Of a DNA stretch of 64,000 nucleotides, positions 35,781 through 44,070 are shown one piece after another. A program made the position numbers and the translations under genes. Source of the stretch: Sulfurimonas sp. (GTDB lineage: Bacteria > Campylobacterota > Campylobacteria > Campylobacterales > Sulfurimonadaceae); NCBI GenBank assembly GCA_026988315.1, contig JALSLJ010000076.1:33760-97759 (forward strand). Reading direction: 5' to 3'. The notes under the pieces were generated by a model that ran no database searches, was not told the DNA's origin, and was given only the letters and a program-made list of their open reading frames with translations. The number at the start of each line of letters is the position of its first letter. Positions within the stretch are counted from its first letter, which is position 1.

Positions 35781-36209
35781 ATGATTCAAACATCTCGTTC
35801 TGGTGCTTTAGTATCAGATGCACTTGATTATAGAGCGGCTCGTCAAGATATGATAGCCTCTAACATTGCAAATGCAGACACCCCTTTTTATAAACCTAGA
35901 GATATAAGCTTTGAAGATACACTCAGAGAAAAAAGAGCTGAGATATACTCTAGTAAAAGTAATGAGCTCAAACTAGCTCAAACAAATGGAGCACATATAT
36001 CTGCAAATGATGAAAAAAGTGCATCTAAAGCTACAACATTTTTTAGAGATGGGCATATGGCAAGAAATGATGGCAATAGTGTAGATATAGATGTAGAAAC
36101 AACAGAGATGAGTAAAAACTCCATCATGTTTAATGCTTTAGTGAGTGCAAACAAAAAACATGGAGCTATCTTTAAGAGCGTTATAGAAGCTTCACAAAAG
36201 GTTAGTTAA
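35781..36209 (+). CDS. flgB: Flagellar basal-body rod protein FlgB
   Basis: 142 residues, normal length. The N-terminal rod signature ALDYRAARQDMIASNIANADTPFYKPRDISF is followed by the typical C-terminal helix (VDVETTEMSKNSIMFNALVSANKKH). It is exported by the flagellar type III system and forms the proximal rod. First gene of flgB-flgC-fliE-ftsI, two bases before flgC, under a clear sigma-54 promoter. Confidence 0.96.
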   Translation: MIQTSRSGALVSDALDYRAARQDMIASNIANADTPFYKPRDISFEDTLREKRAEIYSSKSNELKLAQTNGAHISANDEKSASKATTFFRDGHMARNDGNSVDIDVETTEMSKNSIMFNALVSANKKHGAIFKSVIEASQKVS

Positions 36210-36211
36210 TT

Positions 36212-36706
36212 ATGAGTAATTTTATGAGCAGTTTTGACATATCAGGTTATGGTTTATCAGCACAGAGAGTTCGTGTTAACACCATCTCAAGTAACATAGC
36301 AAACGCACAAACAACTAGAACTACAGAGGGTGGACCATACAGAAGACAAGAGGTTGTTTTTAAAGCCATAGACTTTAACCAACAGTTTAACAATGCCCTC
36401 CAAGGCATGACAAATAGTGCAAAATATGAGGACCCATTAAGTGAGGGTGATTTTGGTAAAAGGGTAAATCCTGCTATAATGAGCGTAGTAATTGACAAAA
36501 TATCACGCGATGACAGAGAACCAAAGATGAAGTTTGAGCCAGATCATCCAGATGCAGATGCAAATGGTTATGTTGCGTACCCAAATATTAATCCTGTTAT
36601 CGAAATGGCCGATTTAGTAGAAGCAACTCGCTCTTACCAAGCAAATGTAGCTGCTTTTGAGAGTGCAAAAAACATGGCAAACAGTGCTATTTCACTGTTG
36701 CAATAA
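36212..36706 (+). CDS. flgC: Flagellar basal-body rod protein FlgC
   Basis: 164 residues. The N-terminal GYGLSAQRVRVNTISSNIANAQTTRTTEGGPYRR and C-terminal NPVIEMADLVEATRSYQANVAAFESAKNM are diagnostic. Proximal rod component, co-transcribed with flgB and fliE. Confidence 0.96.
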   Translation: MSNFMSSFDISGYGLSAQRVRVNTISSNIANAQTTRTTEGGPYRRQEVVFKAIDFNQQFNNALQGMTNSAKYEDPLSEGDFGKRVNPAIMSVVIDKISRDDREPKMKFEPDHPDADANGYVAYPNINPVIEMADLVEATRSYQANVAAFESAKNMANSAISLLQ

Positions 36707-36718
36707 AAGAGAGTAATA

Positions 36719-37030
36719 ATGAGTGAATTTGGAAAAATAGATGCTATATCAACTCCATCGACAGCCCAACTCCTAAAGCAAAAAGGGAGTGTAGAAAAAA
36801 CTGCTGGGGGAGAACAATTTGCTAATCATCTAAAATCTGCACTTAATGAAATAAATGAGATTCAAGTAGATGGCGATAAAGCGGTTGCTGATTTGGCAAC
36901 TGGACAGGTAAAAGACCTACATCAAGCCGCACTTGCCATTGGCAAAGCTGAAACCAACATGAAACTTATGCTTGAGATAAGAAACAAAGCTCTTAGTGCC
37001 TATAAAGAGTTAGGAAGAACGCAACTATAA
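36719..37030 (+). CDS. fliE: Flagellar hook-basal body protein FliE
   Basis: 103 residues, the usual size. The C-terminal half VADLATGQVKDLHQAALAIGKAETNMKLMLEIRNKALSAYKEL is characteristic. FliE joins the MS ring to the proximal rod and is among the first substrates exported. It follows flgC by 12 bases. Confidence 0.95.
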   Translation: MSEFGKIDAISTPSTAQLLKQKGSVEKTAGGEQFANHLKSALNEINEIQVDGDKAVADLATGQVKDLHQAALAIGKAETNMKLMLEIRNKALSAYKELGRTQL

Positions 37031-37103
37031 AAAAGAGTTTATGACAATCACCTAATAACCTTCTAACAATTTACATGATATAATCCGCTTAAAAAAAGCG
37101 TTC

Positions 37104-38864
37104 ATGACAAATCCTAATAAAAGCAAAAAAATATTTCTTCTTTATACCCTGCTCTCTGTAGGCTTTTTAATATTTTTAAGTGTAATGCTTTTGACTGCAG
37201 TAAAATCAAGAAACCTTCCATCTTTATATGCAAAAAAAAGTTCAAAGGCTGAACGGGGGAATATTATCAGTGCAGATGGTTTTCATCTTGCTACTACAAA
37301 AAAACTCTATAAAGCCGTTGTCAACACCCTTTATATTGATCCTCAAAAGAGGGAACTTTTTATAGAGCTTTTTAGCATCTACTCTGGTATCTCCTCTAAT
37401 GAAGTCAAGAAAAAACTTGATAAAAAAGAGGGTGTGATAGTTCTAAGCTACCATATCACTGAAAAAAGAGCTCAGTACTTAAAAAAATTGGCTTATGAAT
37501 TGAGACGATACAAGGTTTTTATCGAGAGAGTAAACCCCCGTACAGGGCTTAGAACACTTCATGGCTTAAGTGTTTTAGAGAGTGGTGAGAGTAGAGAATA
37601 CCCTTATGGAAATCTACTAACCCCGATCATTGGCTACACACATAAAGTGGAAGAAGAGGGCTACACTCGTGTTCAAGGTATCAAAGGTTTAGAAAAACGA
37701 TTTGATAGTGAACTTCAAGCCAGACAAGATGGAAGCTCTCAAGGTCCACGGGATGTAAACAGATATATCATACTCAATAAAAATAGCTTCACAAAACCAA
37801 AAATGAATGGTCTGGATGTAAAGATTACTATCCCTATAAGTCTCCAGATACGGATAGAAAAAATGCTCGATACCATGAAAAAAGAGATAAGAGCAAAAGA
37901 GATTATGATAGCTATAATGGAATCAAAAACTGGAAAAGTTATCACTATGGCCAGTTCAAACCGCTACCTGCCAAAAGCGATAAAAAAAAGTGATTATCCA
38001 TCTCTTAATAGTGGGATGATTGAGTATAGTTTTGAACCTGGAAGTGTTATAAAGACTATCACTTTTGCTCTCCTTTTAGATAAGGGCCTTATAAATCCCT
38101 ACGATTTAGTCAATGGGCATAACGGCAGATTTAAAATAGGCAAAAAAATCATCACAGATGAACATCCATTTGATTGGATTAGTGCTGAAAATGCCATAGT
38201 GCACTCTTCTAACATCGCCCTAGCACAACTAGCACAAAAACTTACAGGACACCAATTTAATGAGGGGCTCAAAAGCTTTGGATTTACTGAAAAATCTACA
38301 CATGATTTAGTGTATGAAAAAAAAGGCTCTATCCCAAGCACGAGAAGACTTAACAATGAGATATATAAGGCGACTGCCTCTTATGGCTATGGGATGCACG
38401 CCAACCTTATGCAAATAATGCGTGCATATACAGCATTTAACAACAATGGAAAAATGGTCTATCCTTGGTTAGTAAGTGCTCTTGTAGATGAATTTAACCA
38501 AGAGATAAAACTTCCCCAACAGGAGCAGATACAAGTTATAAAAAGTGCAACTGCCCAAAGAGTTAAAAAAATCTTAATAAAAACAGTAAATAAGGGAACA
38601 GGTGTGAAAGCCAAAACAGAAGGGCTTATCATTGGTGGCAAGACAGGAACTGCTCATATGGTTGAAAAAGGGCGATATGTAAGAAAATACAACACTGCTT
38701 TTATAGGTTTTGTAAACGATAAAACCGCACACTATACAATGGGGGTGGTAGTAATTGAGCCAAAAAAGAGCCAGTTTGCTTCCCTTACATCTGTACCAGT
38801 CTTTAAAAAAGCTGTAGATATTATGGTTGAGGAGGGATACTTACAACCAGATGTTGTCAAGTAG
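37104..38864 (+). CDS. ftsI: Penicillin-binding protein, FtsI/PBP2-type transpeptidase
   Basis: 586 residues. One N-terminal transmembrane helix (about 12-30) leads to a dimerisation domain (AERGNIISADGFHLATT) and a transpeptidase domain with SxxK (PGSVIKT), SxN (HSSNIAL) and KTG (GGKTGTAH) motifs. It crosslinks peptidoglycan during division or elongation. From memory H. pylori also has this gene directly after fliE. The last 24 bases overlap the convergent panC gene. Confidence 0.94.
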   Translation: MTNPNKSKKIFLLYTLLSVGFLIFLSVMLLTAVKSRNLPSLYAKKSSKAERGNIISADGFHLATTKKLYKAVVNTLYIDPQKRELFIELFSIYSGISSNEVKKKLDKKEGVIVLSYHITEKRAQYLKKLAYELRRYKVFIERVNPRTGLRTLHGLSVLESGESREYPYGNLLTPIIGYTHKVEEEGYTRVQGIKGLEKRFDSELQARQDGSSQGPRDVNRYIILNKNSFTKPKMNGLDVKITIPISLQIRIEKMLDTMKKEIRAKEIMIAIMESKTGKVITMASSNRYLPKAIKKSDYPSLNSGMIEYSFEPGSVIKTITFALLLDKGLINPYDLVNGHNGRFKIGKKIITDEHPFDWISAENAIVHSSNIALAQLAQKLTGHQFNEGLKSFGFTEKSTHDLVYEKKGSIPSTRRLNNEIYKATASYGYGMHANLMQIMRAYTAFNNNGKMVYPWLVSALVDEFNQEIKLPQQEQIQVIKSATAQRVKKILIKTVNKGTGVKAKTEGLIIGGKTGTAHMVEKGRYVRKYNTAFIGFVNDKTAHYTMGVVVIEPKKSQFASLTSVPVFKKAVDIMVEEGYLQPDVVK

Positions 38865-39662
38865 TCTTGTTGTCCCAACTTTCACTTCCACTAAAACAAC
38901 TGTGTTTTTAATAATAACTTCGTCTATAGGCTCAAAATCACGATTTAGTATCTCAACATAAGCTATTTCAAGTGGACTTAAACACTTTCTCATCGCTTTT
39001 TTTATCTCTGTGGATGATAAAATATTTTGACTTATCATCTTGTGAGCTAAATGAAGTGAGGTTGATATTTTGAGGGCTTCTTTTCTTTCATCTGCATCCA
39101 GATAAACATTTCTGCTACTTAGAGCTAAACCATCACTCTCCCTTACAGTATCGACAGCTATAATTGCAACACTCATAAACATCTGCTTCACCATCAGGCT
39201 TATAAGATTGAGTTGTTGCGCATCTTTTTTTCCAAAATATGCCTTTGTTGGGTTTACAATATTTAAGAGTTTCATCACAACAGTTAAAACACCATCAAAA
39301 TGAGCTGGTCTGCTGGTTCCCTCTAAAACATATCCTCTTACTTTTGGTGCAAGTAAACTCACCTCATCATCACAATAAATATCTTTTTTATGTGGGAAAA
39401 ACAAAACATCTACCTCGCTCATCTCACATATCTTCTTATCTGCTTCATCTTTTGATGGGTACCTATCTAAATCCTCACCTTTTAAAAACTGTGTAGGATT
39501 TACAAAGATAGAGACTACTATTAACTCATTCTCTTCTCTTGCTTTTCTTATAAGGGATATATGCCCCTCATGCAGTGCGCCCATAGTTGGTATAAAACCA
39601 ATGGTTTCTTTTTTGTTTTTTAAATAGTTTTTTAATTCAATAGGGTTTGATATAATCTTCAT
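38841..39662 (-). CDS. panC: Pantothenate synthetase
   Basis: 273 residues. The nucleotidyl-transferase motifs are FIPTMGALHEGHISLI (HxGH) and FFGKKDAQQLNLISLMV-type KKD in AYFGKKDAQQ, then DGLALSSRNVYL. It condenses pantoate with beta-alanine using ATP for coenzyme A synthesis. Its 3' end overlaps ftsI, and it diverges from prfB. Confidence 0.96.
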   Translation of the reverse strand: MKIISNPIELKNYLKNKKETIGFIPTMGALHEGHISLIRKAREENELIVVSIFVNPTQFLKGEDLDRYPSKDEADKKICEMSEVDVLFFPHKKDIYCDDEVSLLAPKVRGYVLEGTSRPAHFDGVLTVVMKLLNIVNPTKAYFGKKDAQQLNLISLMVKQMFMSVAIIAVDTVRESDGLALSSRNVYLDADERKEALKISTSLHLAHKMISQNILSSTEIKKAMRKCLSPLEIAYVEILNRDFEPIDEVIIKNTVVLVEVKVGTTRLLDNIWL

Positions 39663-39711
39663 TTTAAGTCACTTTTATATATAATCGCGTAATTATACAC
39701 TATATTTTAAC

Positions 39712-39737
39712 GGAGGCGAGGCTTTAAGCACCCCTCC
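39712..39737 (+). promoter_or_regulatory. GC-rich hairpin in the prfB leader
   Basis: GGAGG and CCTCC flank a 16-base stretch containing GCTTTAAGC, giving a nested hairpin about 15 bases before the prfB start. The GGAGG resembles a ribosome site but is too far from the ATG; the closer AGGA is the likely site. Function unknown. Confidence 0.35.
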
Positions 39738-39751
39738 AGAGATAGGACAAC

Positions 39752-40846
39752 ATGGATAACTACGAATATACAGAACTTTTAAAAAGTATTAGTATCAAGA
39801 TGGATAACATCACGGGCGTTGTTCAGCCAGATAAAATAAGATTGAGACTCCAAGATATAGAAAAATTAGAAAATAATCAAGATTTTTGGAACGATGCTAC
39901 AAATGCCGCAAAAATACAAAAAGAGAAAACACAACTACAAAGAAAACTTGATAAATATGCGGTAGCCAAAGATGCTGTAATGGATGCAAGTGAACTTTAT
40001 GAAATGGCAAAAGAGGAAAACGATGAGGAGTCATTAGTAGCTCTTTATGAGGAAGCTCCAGCCTTAGAGGAACTAATCCGAAACATGGAGGTGGAAGTGC
40101 TTCTCAGTGGAGAGAGTGATGCAAATAACGCAATACTTTCCATACATCCAGGTGCAGGTGGAACAGAATCTCAAGACTGGGCAGAGATGCTTCTTAGAAT
40201 GTATAAAAGATTTGCAGAGAGGCAAGGCTTTAAGGTTGAAGTACTTGATTATCAAGCTGGTGATGAAGCTGGGATAAAAGATGTTTCCATACTTGTTAAA
40301 GGTGAAAATGCTTATGGATACTTAAAAGTTGAAAATGGGATCCACCGACTTGTTCGCATAAGCCCTTTTGACTCAAATGCAAAACGACACACCTCTTTTT
40401 CTTCTGTAATGGTTTCACCTGAGATTGATGATGACATAAACATAGCTGTTGAAGATAAGGATATACGCATAGATACATATAGAGCAAGTGGAGCGGGTGG
40501 ACAACATGTTAATAAAACTGAATCGGCTATAAGAATTACCCATATTGCGACAAATGTAATTGTGCAATGCCAAAATGATAGAAGCCAGCATAAAAATAAA
40601 GCTACAGCGATGAAGATGTTAAAATCTCGTCTCTATGAGTTAGAGCTTGAAGCCAAAAAAGCAGAACAAGACGGAATAGAAAAAAGTGAAATAGGTTGGG
40701 GTCATCAGATTCGTTCATATGTTATGCAACCATACCAGCAAGTGAAAGACACTCGCTCAAATGAGGCGTATTCAAATGTTTCTGGAATCTTAGATGGTGA
40801 TATTAGTAAAATGATAGAGGGTGTACTTATTTCTCAAAATAAATAG
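39752..40846 (+). CDS. prfB: Peptide chain release factor 2
   Basis: 364 residues, continuous with no internal UGA, so the autoregulatory +1 frameshift found in many prfB genes is absent. The SPF stop-codon recognition motif ([15 protein letters not shown]) and the catalytic GGQ ([17 protein letters not shown]) are both intact. RF2 terminates at UAA and UGA. The ribosome site is AGGA before the ATG, with a GC-rich hairpin further upstream. Confidence 0.96.
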   Translation: MDNYEYTELLKSISIKMDNITGVVQPDKIRLRLQDIEKLENNQDFWNDATNAAKIQKEKTQLQRKLDKYAVAKDAVMDASELYEMAKEENDEESLVALYEEAPALEELIRNMEVEVLLSGESDANNAILSIHPGAGGTESQDWAEMLLRMYKRFAERQGFKVEVLDYQAGDEAGIKDVSILVKGENAYGYLKVENGIHRLVRISPFDSNAKRHTSFSSVMVSPEIDDDINIAVEDKDIRIDTYRASGAGGQHVNKTESAIRITHIATNVIVQCQNDRSQHKNKATAMKMLKSRLYELELEAKKAEQDGIEKSEIGWGHQIRSYVMQPYQQVKDTRSNEAYSNVSGILDGDISKMIEGVLISQNK

Positions 40847-40870
40847 ACTTTCTTGAATAAGCTTAAAAAT

Positions 40871-40898
40871 TAGATTCTGAATCAAGTTCAGAATGACG
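40871..40898. repeat. Palindromic dispersed element, copy 4
   Basis: TAGATTCTGAATCAAGTTCAGAATGACG: arms ATTCTGAA / TTCAGAAT, the reverse orientation of copy 5 sixteen bases away. Together they form a larger inverted structure between prfB and the convergent small membrane protein gene. Confidence 0.75.
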
Positions 40899-40913
40899 AA
40901 AGTTTAAGTTTGT

Positions 40914-40941
40914 CGTCATTCCGTGCTTGACACGGAATCTA
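40914..40941. repeat. Palindromic dispersed element, copy 5, supplies a stop codon
   Basis: CGTCATTCCGTGCTTGACACGGAATCTA with arms ATTCCGTG / CACGGAAT. Its last three bases (CTA, read TAG on the minus strand) are the stop codon of the 108-residue membrane protein gene. Confidence 0.78.
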
Positions 40942-41265
40942 GGTTTCTTTTTTTATAAAACTATACCCTAAAAATCCTATCCCTAAAATCATAGCAAGTA
41001 TAGTTAAATACTCCATCTGTTTTTTTTGAGCACTTTTGAACTCACTAAAGAGTGGCTTATCGTTTGCATGTGTGACTTTACTAGATGTTGCACTTCCACC
41101 CGCTACACTGGCTTCCATTCTAGCAACATTTGCAGCTGCTAGTTCATCTCTTGTAAAACCCTCTTTTGGAGTGCTCCAAAAATGGATAACAAAACCAACA
41201 AGTAGCATCAAGCCACCTAAGGTTCTTAAAATAATTTTCTGATATTTTTTAAATATTTCTGCCAT
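40939..41265 (-). CDS. Small two-helix membrane protein, unknown function
   Basis: 108 residues with transmembrane helices at about 13-30 (RTLGGLMLLVGFVIHFW) and 84-103 (YLTILAMILGIGFLGYSFI), joined by a polar loop of about 50 residues. I do not recognise the family; the TM-loop-TM form is common among DUF3149-type or accessory proteins. The stop codon lies inside palindromic element copy 5, so the C-terminus may have been altered by the element. It follows the TonB receptor gene on the same strand behind a terminator. Confidence 0.65.
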   Translation of the reverse strand: MAEIFKKYQKIILRTLGGLMLLVGFVIHFWSTPKEGFTRDELAAANVARMEASVAGGSATSSKVTHANDKPLFSEFKSAQKKQMEYLTILAMILGIGFLGYSFIKKET

Positions 41266-41296
41266 AAACTAAGCTACTTTTTTAATTTTTTAAAAA

Positions 41297-41322
41297 TTAT
41301 ACTTCATACAAATGAAGTATAA
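41297..41322 (-). terminator. Intrinsic terminator after the TonB-dependent receptor gene
   Basis: TTATACTTCAT, ACAA loop, ATGAAGTATAA: a perfect 11-bp stem 9 bases after the stop, followed on the minus strand by TTTTTAAAAAATT. Confidence 0.7.
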
Positions 41323-41331
41323 GCTTATGGA

Positions 41332-43329
41332 TTAAAACTTTGCAGTTAAATTAGTATAAATATATCTTCCAGGTTCATTCATAAGCATAATATCCGAAGT
41401 ATTTCCCGTAATTAAAGTAAGATCTGTGTAAGTGTTATTGACAGCATATGTCGTATCAAGTAAATTATTTACCCCTAAAGTAAAGTCAAAGTTTTTGTTG
41501 ATCTCATGTTTTACTTTTAAATTTATAACACTCCATGCATCAAGTTCTTGCTCACCATTATCACTATCTATATCAGTCCATTTAGCTGAATACTGAGTCT
41601 CTAAAGTAGCAATACTATTGTTCATATACTCATAATTAACAGCTATATTTGCACGAAACGGAGCCATATCTGCTAAGTCTGTATCAGTCTGTCCAGCCAT
41701 TGCTTTATCTTTTTGCCCTTTTTTATATGAGGCACCTGCATCTATAACTAACTCATCACTTGCATACAAAGAGGCACTTAGTTCAGCACCATAAATAGTT
41801 GCATCAATATTGACAAACTTACTTGATGCGAGAGAATTATTGTAATATATATAGTCACTTAACATTGAATAAAAACCCTTTACTTTAAAGTTCATATTTT
41901 CACTACTCAACTCATATCCTAAATCTAACTCTTGATTTGTAGTTTGATCTAAATTTTGGGTACCAACTATAGTGCCGTTAGAACTAACAAAGTAAAGCTC
42001 TCTTGCATCAGGAACACGAGAAGCTTGACCAACGCCTATAAAAACTCTATTTTCATTACTTAAATCATATGATGTAAATAGATTCATATTTAGGGCTGTA
42101 TAGTCATTAGATGATAAGGTGGCATGCGTAATCTCTGTAGAATCGTATCTCAGTCCCATACTAAAACTAAGTGCATTATATCTTTTATCCAATTTTGTAA
42201 AGATGGCTACATTTGTTGTTAGTGCATCATCAATACTTTTTGAATTTCCTGCTGCTAAAGGTAACCCTGTTGTTGTATTATAATATTTACCATCCCAAGT
42301 TCTCTCACTTGAATCTAGTCCTACTAAAAGTTTATAGCTATCTATATCAAATTTATTTTTTAGTTTGATTCCTTGCATACTTGTAGTTAAATGATTTGTA
42401 TTATCCATTGCAGGCATATTTGACGACATTCTATACTTTGTAGCCATTGGATGATCAACATCTGAATAATAATATTGTAAGTTTATGTTTTCTACTAGCT
42501 CACTAATATCTTTTATATTGTACTCAACACTATAGATATTAGAGTCATCATACAAAGCATCCATTTTAGAATTTCCATAAAGAATATCATCACTTCTGTT
42601 TGCTGTGTAACTCAAACGCACCTCTTGATTATTTCCAAGATTGATAAACATTTTTGCCATTAAACTTTTTTTCTCGTATGCCTTCATATCTGCATATTCT
42701 GCTTTATATTTAGTACCTGCTACAGCTGGATAAGTTGTTGCATATGCATCTATCTGTTGTGCAATAGTATTGCCATCTCCATCCTCATACTGATCACTAC
42801 TCTCACTTGAAGCACTCACTAACATGCGCACAGTGTCGTTACCACCACTCACCGTTGCTCCATACTTGATGTAGTTAAAACTGCCATAACCAAGATTTAC
42901 TTCTGCGTATAAATCTTTAGTTGGTCTCTTAGTTTTAATACTCAAACCTCCACTCAAAACTCCAAAATTTTCTACATCATAAGGACCCTCAGTAATTATA
43001 ATCTCATCAATCTGATTTGCCAATATATGAGAAACTGGTGGATCCATTCTATTTACACAGGCACCACAAACCTTTGTTCCATCCACTTCAACCGAGATGT
43101 TATCTCTTTTTTGACCACGGATGTAGATATCATTTGCAATACCACTACGGCGATTCATATCAATACTAGGAACACTAGCGCTTATAGCTTGCGCTAAATC
43201 TGCTGAAACTTGAGCATTTTCACTAACTTGCGTTATGGTTGTTGATTCTACATTTATCGGTGCCAATTCAATCTCTGAAGCATATAAAGATGCAATAGCG
43301 ATTAAAGATAGAGGAATTATTTTGTTCAT
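41332..43329 (-). CDS. TonB-dependent outer-membrane receptor, probably copper (NosA/OprC-like)
   Basis: 665 residues. The signal peptide ends LYA, and the plug domain has a TonB-box-like start (IELAPINVESTTI), YIRGQKRDNISVEVDG and IIITEGPYDVENFGVLSGGL. The plug segment KVCGACVNRMDPPVSHI strongly recalls the copper-binding loop of OprC/NosA receptors, with Cys, Met and His ligands. The beta-barrel follows (for example VFIGVGQASRVPDARELYF) and ends LTAKF with a terminal Phe. It probably imports copper, which would suit denitrification or cytochrome oxidase needs (inference). Single gene with promoter and terminator of its own. Confidence 0.87.
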   Translation of the reverse strand: MNKIIPLSLIAIASLYASEIELAPINVESTTITQVSENAQVSADLAQAISASVPSIDMNRRSGIANDIYIRGQKRDNISVEVDGTKVCGACVNRMDPPVSHILANQIDEIIITEGPYDVENFGVLSGGLSIKTKRPTKDLYAEVNLGYGSFNYIKYGATVSGGNDTVRMLVSASSESSDQYEDGDGNTIAQQIDAYATTYPAVAGTKYKAEYADMKAYEKKSLMAKMFINLGNNQEVRLSYTANRSDDILYGNSKMDALYDDSNIYSVEYNIKDISELVENINLQYYYSDVDHPMATKYRMSSNMPAMDNTNHLTTSMQGIKLKNKFDIDSYKLLVGLDSSERTWDGKYYNTTTGLPLAAGNSKSIDDALTTNVAIFTKLDKRYNALSFSMGLRYDSTEITHATLSSNDYTALNMNLFTSYDLSNENRVFIGVGQASRVPDARELYFVSSNGTIVGTQNLDQTTNQELDLGYELSSENMNFKVKGFYSMLSDYIYYNNSLASSKFVNIDATIYGAELSASLYASDELVIDAGASYKKGQKDKAMAGQTDTDLADMAPFRANIAVNYEYMNNSIATLETQYSAKWTDIDSDNGEQELDAWSVINLKVKHEINKNFDFTLGVNNLLDTTYAVNNTYTDLTLITGNTSDIMLMNEPGRYIYTNLTAKF

Positions 43330-43360
43330 ATTATTACCTTTATAAACATTTTACATACAT

Positions 43361-43390
43361 ATTATAAGATTTATGTTAAATAAGTGTTAA
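43361..43390 (-). promoter_or_regulatory. Promoter of the TonB-dependent receptor gene with TGTTAAA direct repeats
   Basis: Minus strand: TTAACA, 18 bases, TATAAT. The -35 region contains two TTTAACA direct repeats 13 bases apart, which could be a regulator site. No Fur-box match was seen. Confidence 0.5.
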
Positions 43391-43396
43391 ATTTGC

Positions 43397-43402
43397 TAAA
43401 AT
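43397..43402 (+). promoter_or_regulatory. -10 box placing transcription start at the 42-aa ORF ATG
   Basis: TAAAAT six bases before the ATG at 43409 with no ribosome site between, consistent with a leaderless message. Confidence 0.35.
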
Positions 43403-43408
43403 TCCACT

Positions 43409-43537
43409 ATGAATGCGATAGAAAAAATAAAAAGAGTAATTTTGATAATTTTAGGCTTTAGTTTGTCTGCATATCTAATCTATGGTGGTGCAACTATTTT
43501 AAATCAAGAAGAGAATAATCAAACACAAACTAAATAA
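43409..43537 (+). CDS. 42-residue single-helix membrane microprotein (too short for the ORF track)
   Basis: Found by reading the gap between the receptor and HIT genes. It encodes MNAIEKIKRVILIILGFSLS followed by AYLIYGGATILNQEENNQTQTK and a TAA stop. The N-terminus is basic, a hydrophobic helix spans about residues 10-30, and the tail is polar. That layout is coherent for a bitopic membrane peptide. It ends 14 bases before the HIT gene, so it could also be the first gene of that operon. No family is recognised. Confidence 0.55.
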   Translation: MNAIEKIKRVILIILGFSLSAYLIYGGATILNQEENNQTQTK

Positions 43538-43551
43538 AATCAAGGCTTAAA

Positions 43552-43920
43552 ATGATAATTTATGAAGATGCAGATATATATATCGAGACAGAAAAAAGTG
43601 AAATACCTTGGCTTAAAATCTTTACAAAAGAAGTCTATATTGAGTTAAGTGATGTGCCTAAAAATTTACGCGTTAAACTTTGGGATGTTTATGAGATACT
43701 TGAGATAGAGATGATTAGCTATTATAAACCAAAAAAAATAAATATGGCTTCATTTGCAAACATGCTTCCAAGGGTTCACATCCATGTAATGGCAAGGTTT
43801 GAAGAAGATAGCTATTTTCCAAATCCTATGTGGGGAGAAAAGTTAAGAGAGTCAAAACTAAACTTACCAAATGAAAATTTATTTTTTGAAAAAGTAAAAA
43901 AAGCTTTAAAAGCTAAATAG
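43552..43920 (+). CDS. HIT-family nucleotide-binding protein
   Basis: 122 residues. The C-terminal PRVHIHVMARFEEDSYFPNPMWG carries the histidine triad pattern H-x-H-x-x of HIT hydrolases, with the conserved Phe/Trp region following. The N-terminus (IIYEDADIYIETEKSEIPWLKIF) matches the short diadenosine/AMP-hydrolase-like HIT proteins. The substrate is probably a nucleotide phosphoramidate or dinucleoside polyphosphate (family knowledge). It is followed by a long inverted repeat. Confidence 0.85.
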   Translation: MIIYEDADIYIETEKSEIPWLKIFTKEVYIELSDVPKNLRVKLWDVYEILEIEMISYYKPKKINMASFANMLPRVHIHVMARFEEDSYFPNPMWGEKLRESKLNLPNENLFFEKVKKALKAK

Positions 43921-43928
43921 AGTCAGTA

Positions 43929-44070
43929 ATTTTCATCATTAAAATTCTCAGTTTTGTTCTAGTTCAAGGCGGAGTTTTATTTTATTGAGGAGCTTACTAT
44001 AGTAAGTGACGAAAGAAAATCAAAGTCCAACGAAGAAATTGGACAAAAATGTTATTTTAATGGTGAAAAT
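43929..44070. repeat. MITE-like 142-bp imperfect inverted repeat overlapping the fabH 3' end
   Basis: The ends are ATTTTCATCATTAAAAT and ATTTTAATGGTGAAAAT, matching as an inverted pair with one mismatch. The centre contains the perfect 14-bp palindrome CTTACTATAGTAAG, and the flanks show weaker symmetry. No ORF inside. It spans the region between the HIT and fabH genes, and its right end includes the last codons and stop of fabH. A transposase-less mobile element or structured 3' region fits. Confidence 0.65.

Noticed and set aside
39752-40846. Programmed +1 frameshift expected in prfB
   Set aside because: The reading frame is continuous from ATG to stop with no internal TGA and no frameshift signal, so this prfB is the unshifted type.
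43330-43408. Fur box upstream of the TonB-dependent receptor
   Set aside because: No GATAATGATAATC-like inverted repeat was found; only TGTTAAA direct repeats are visible.
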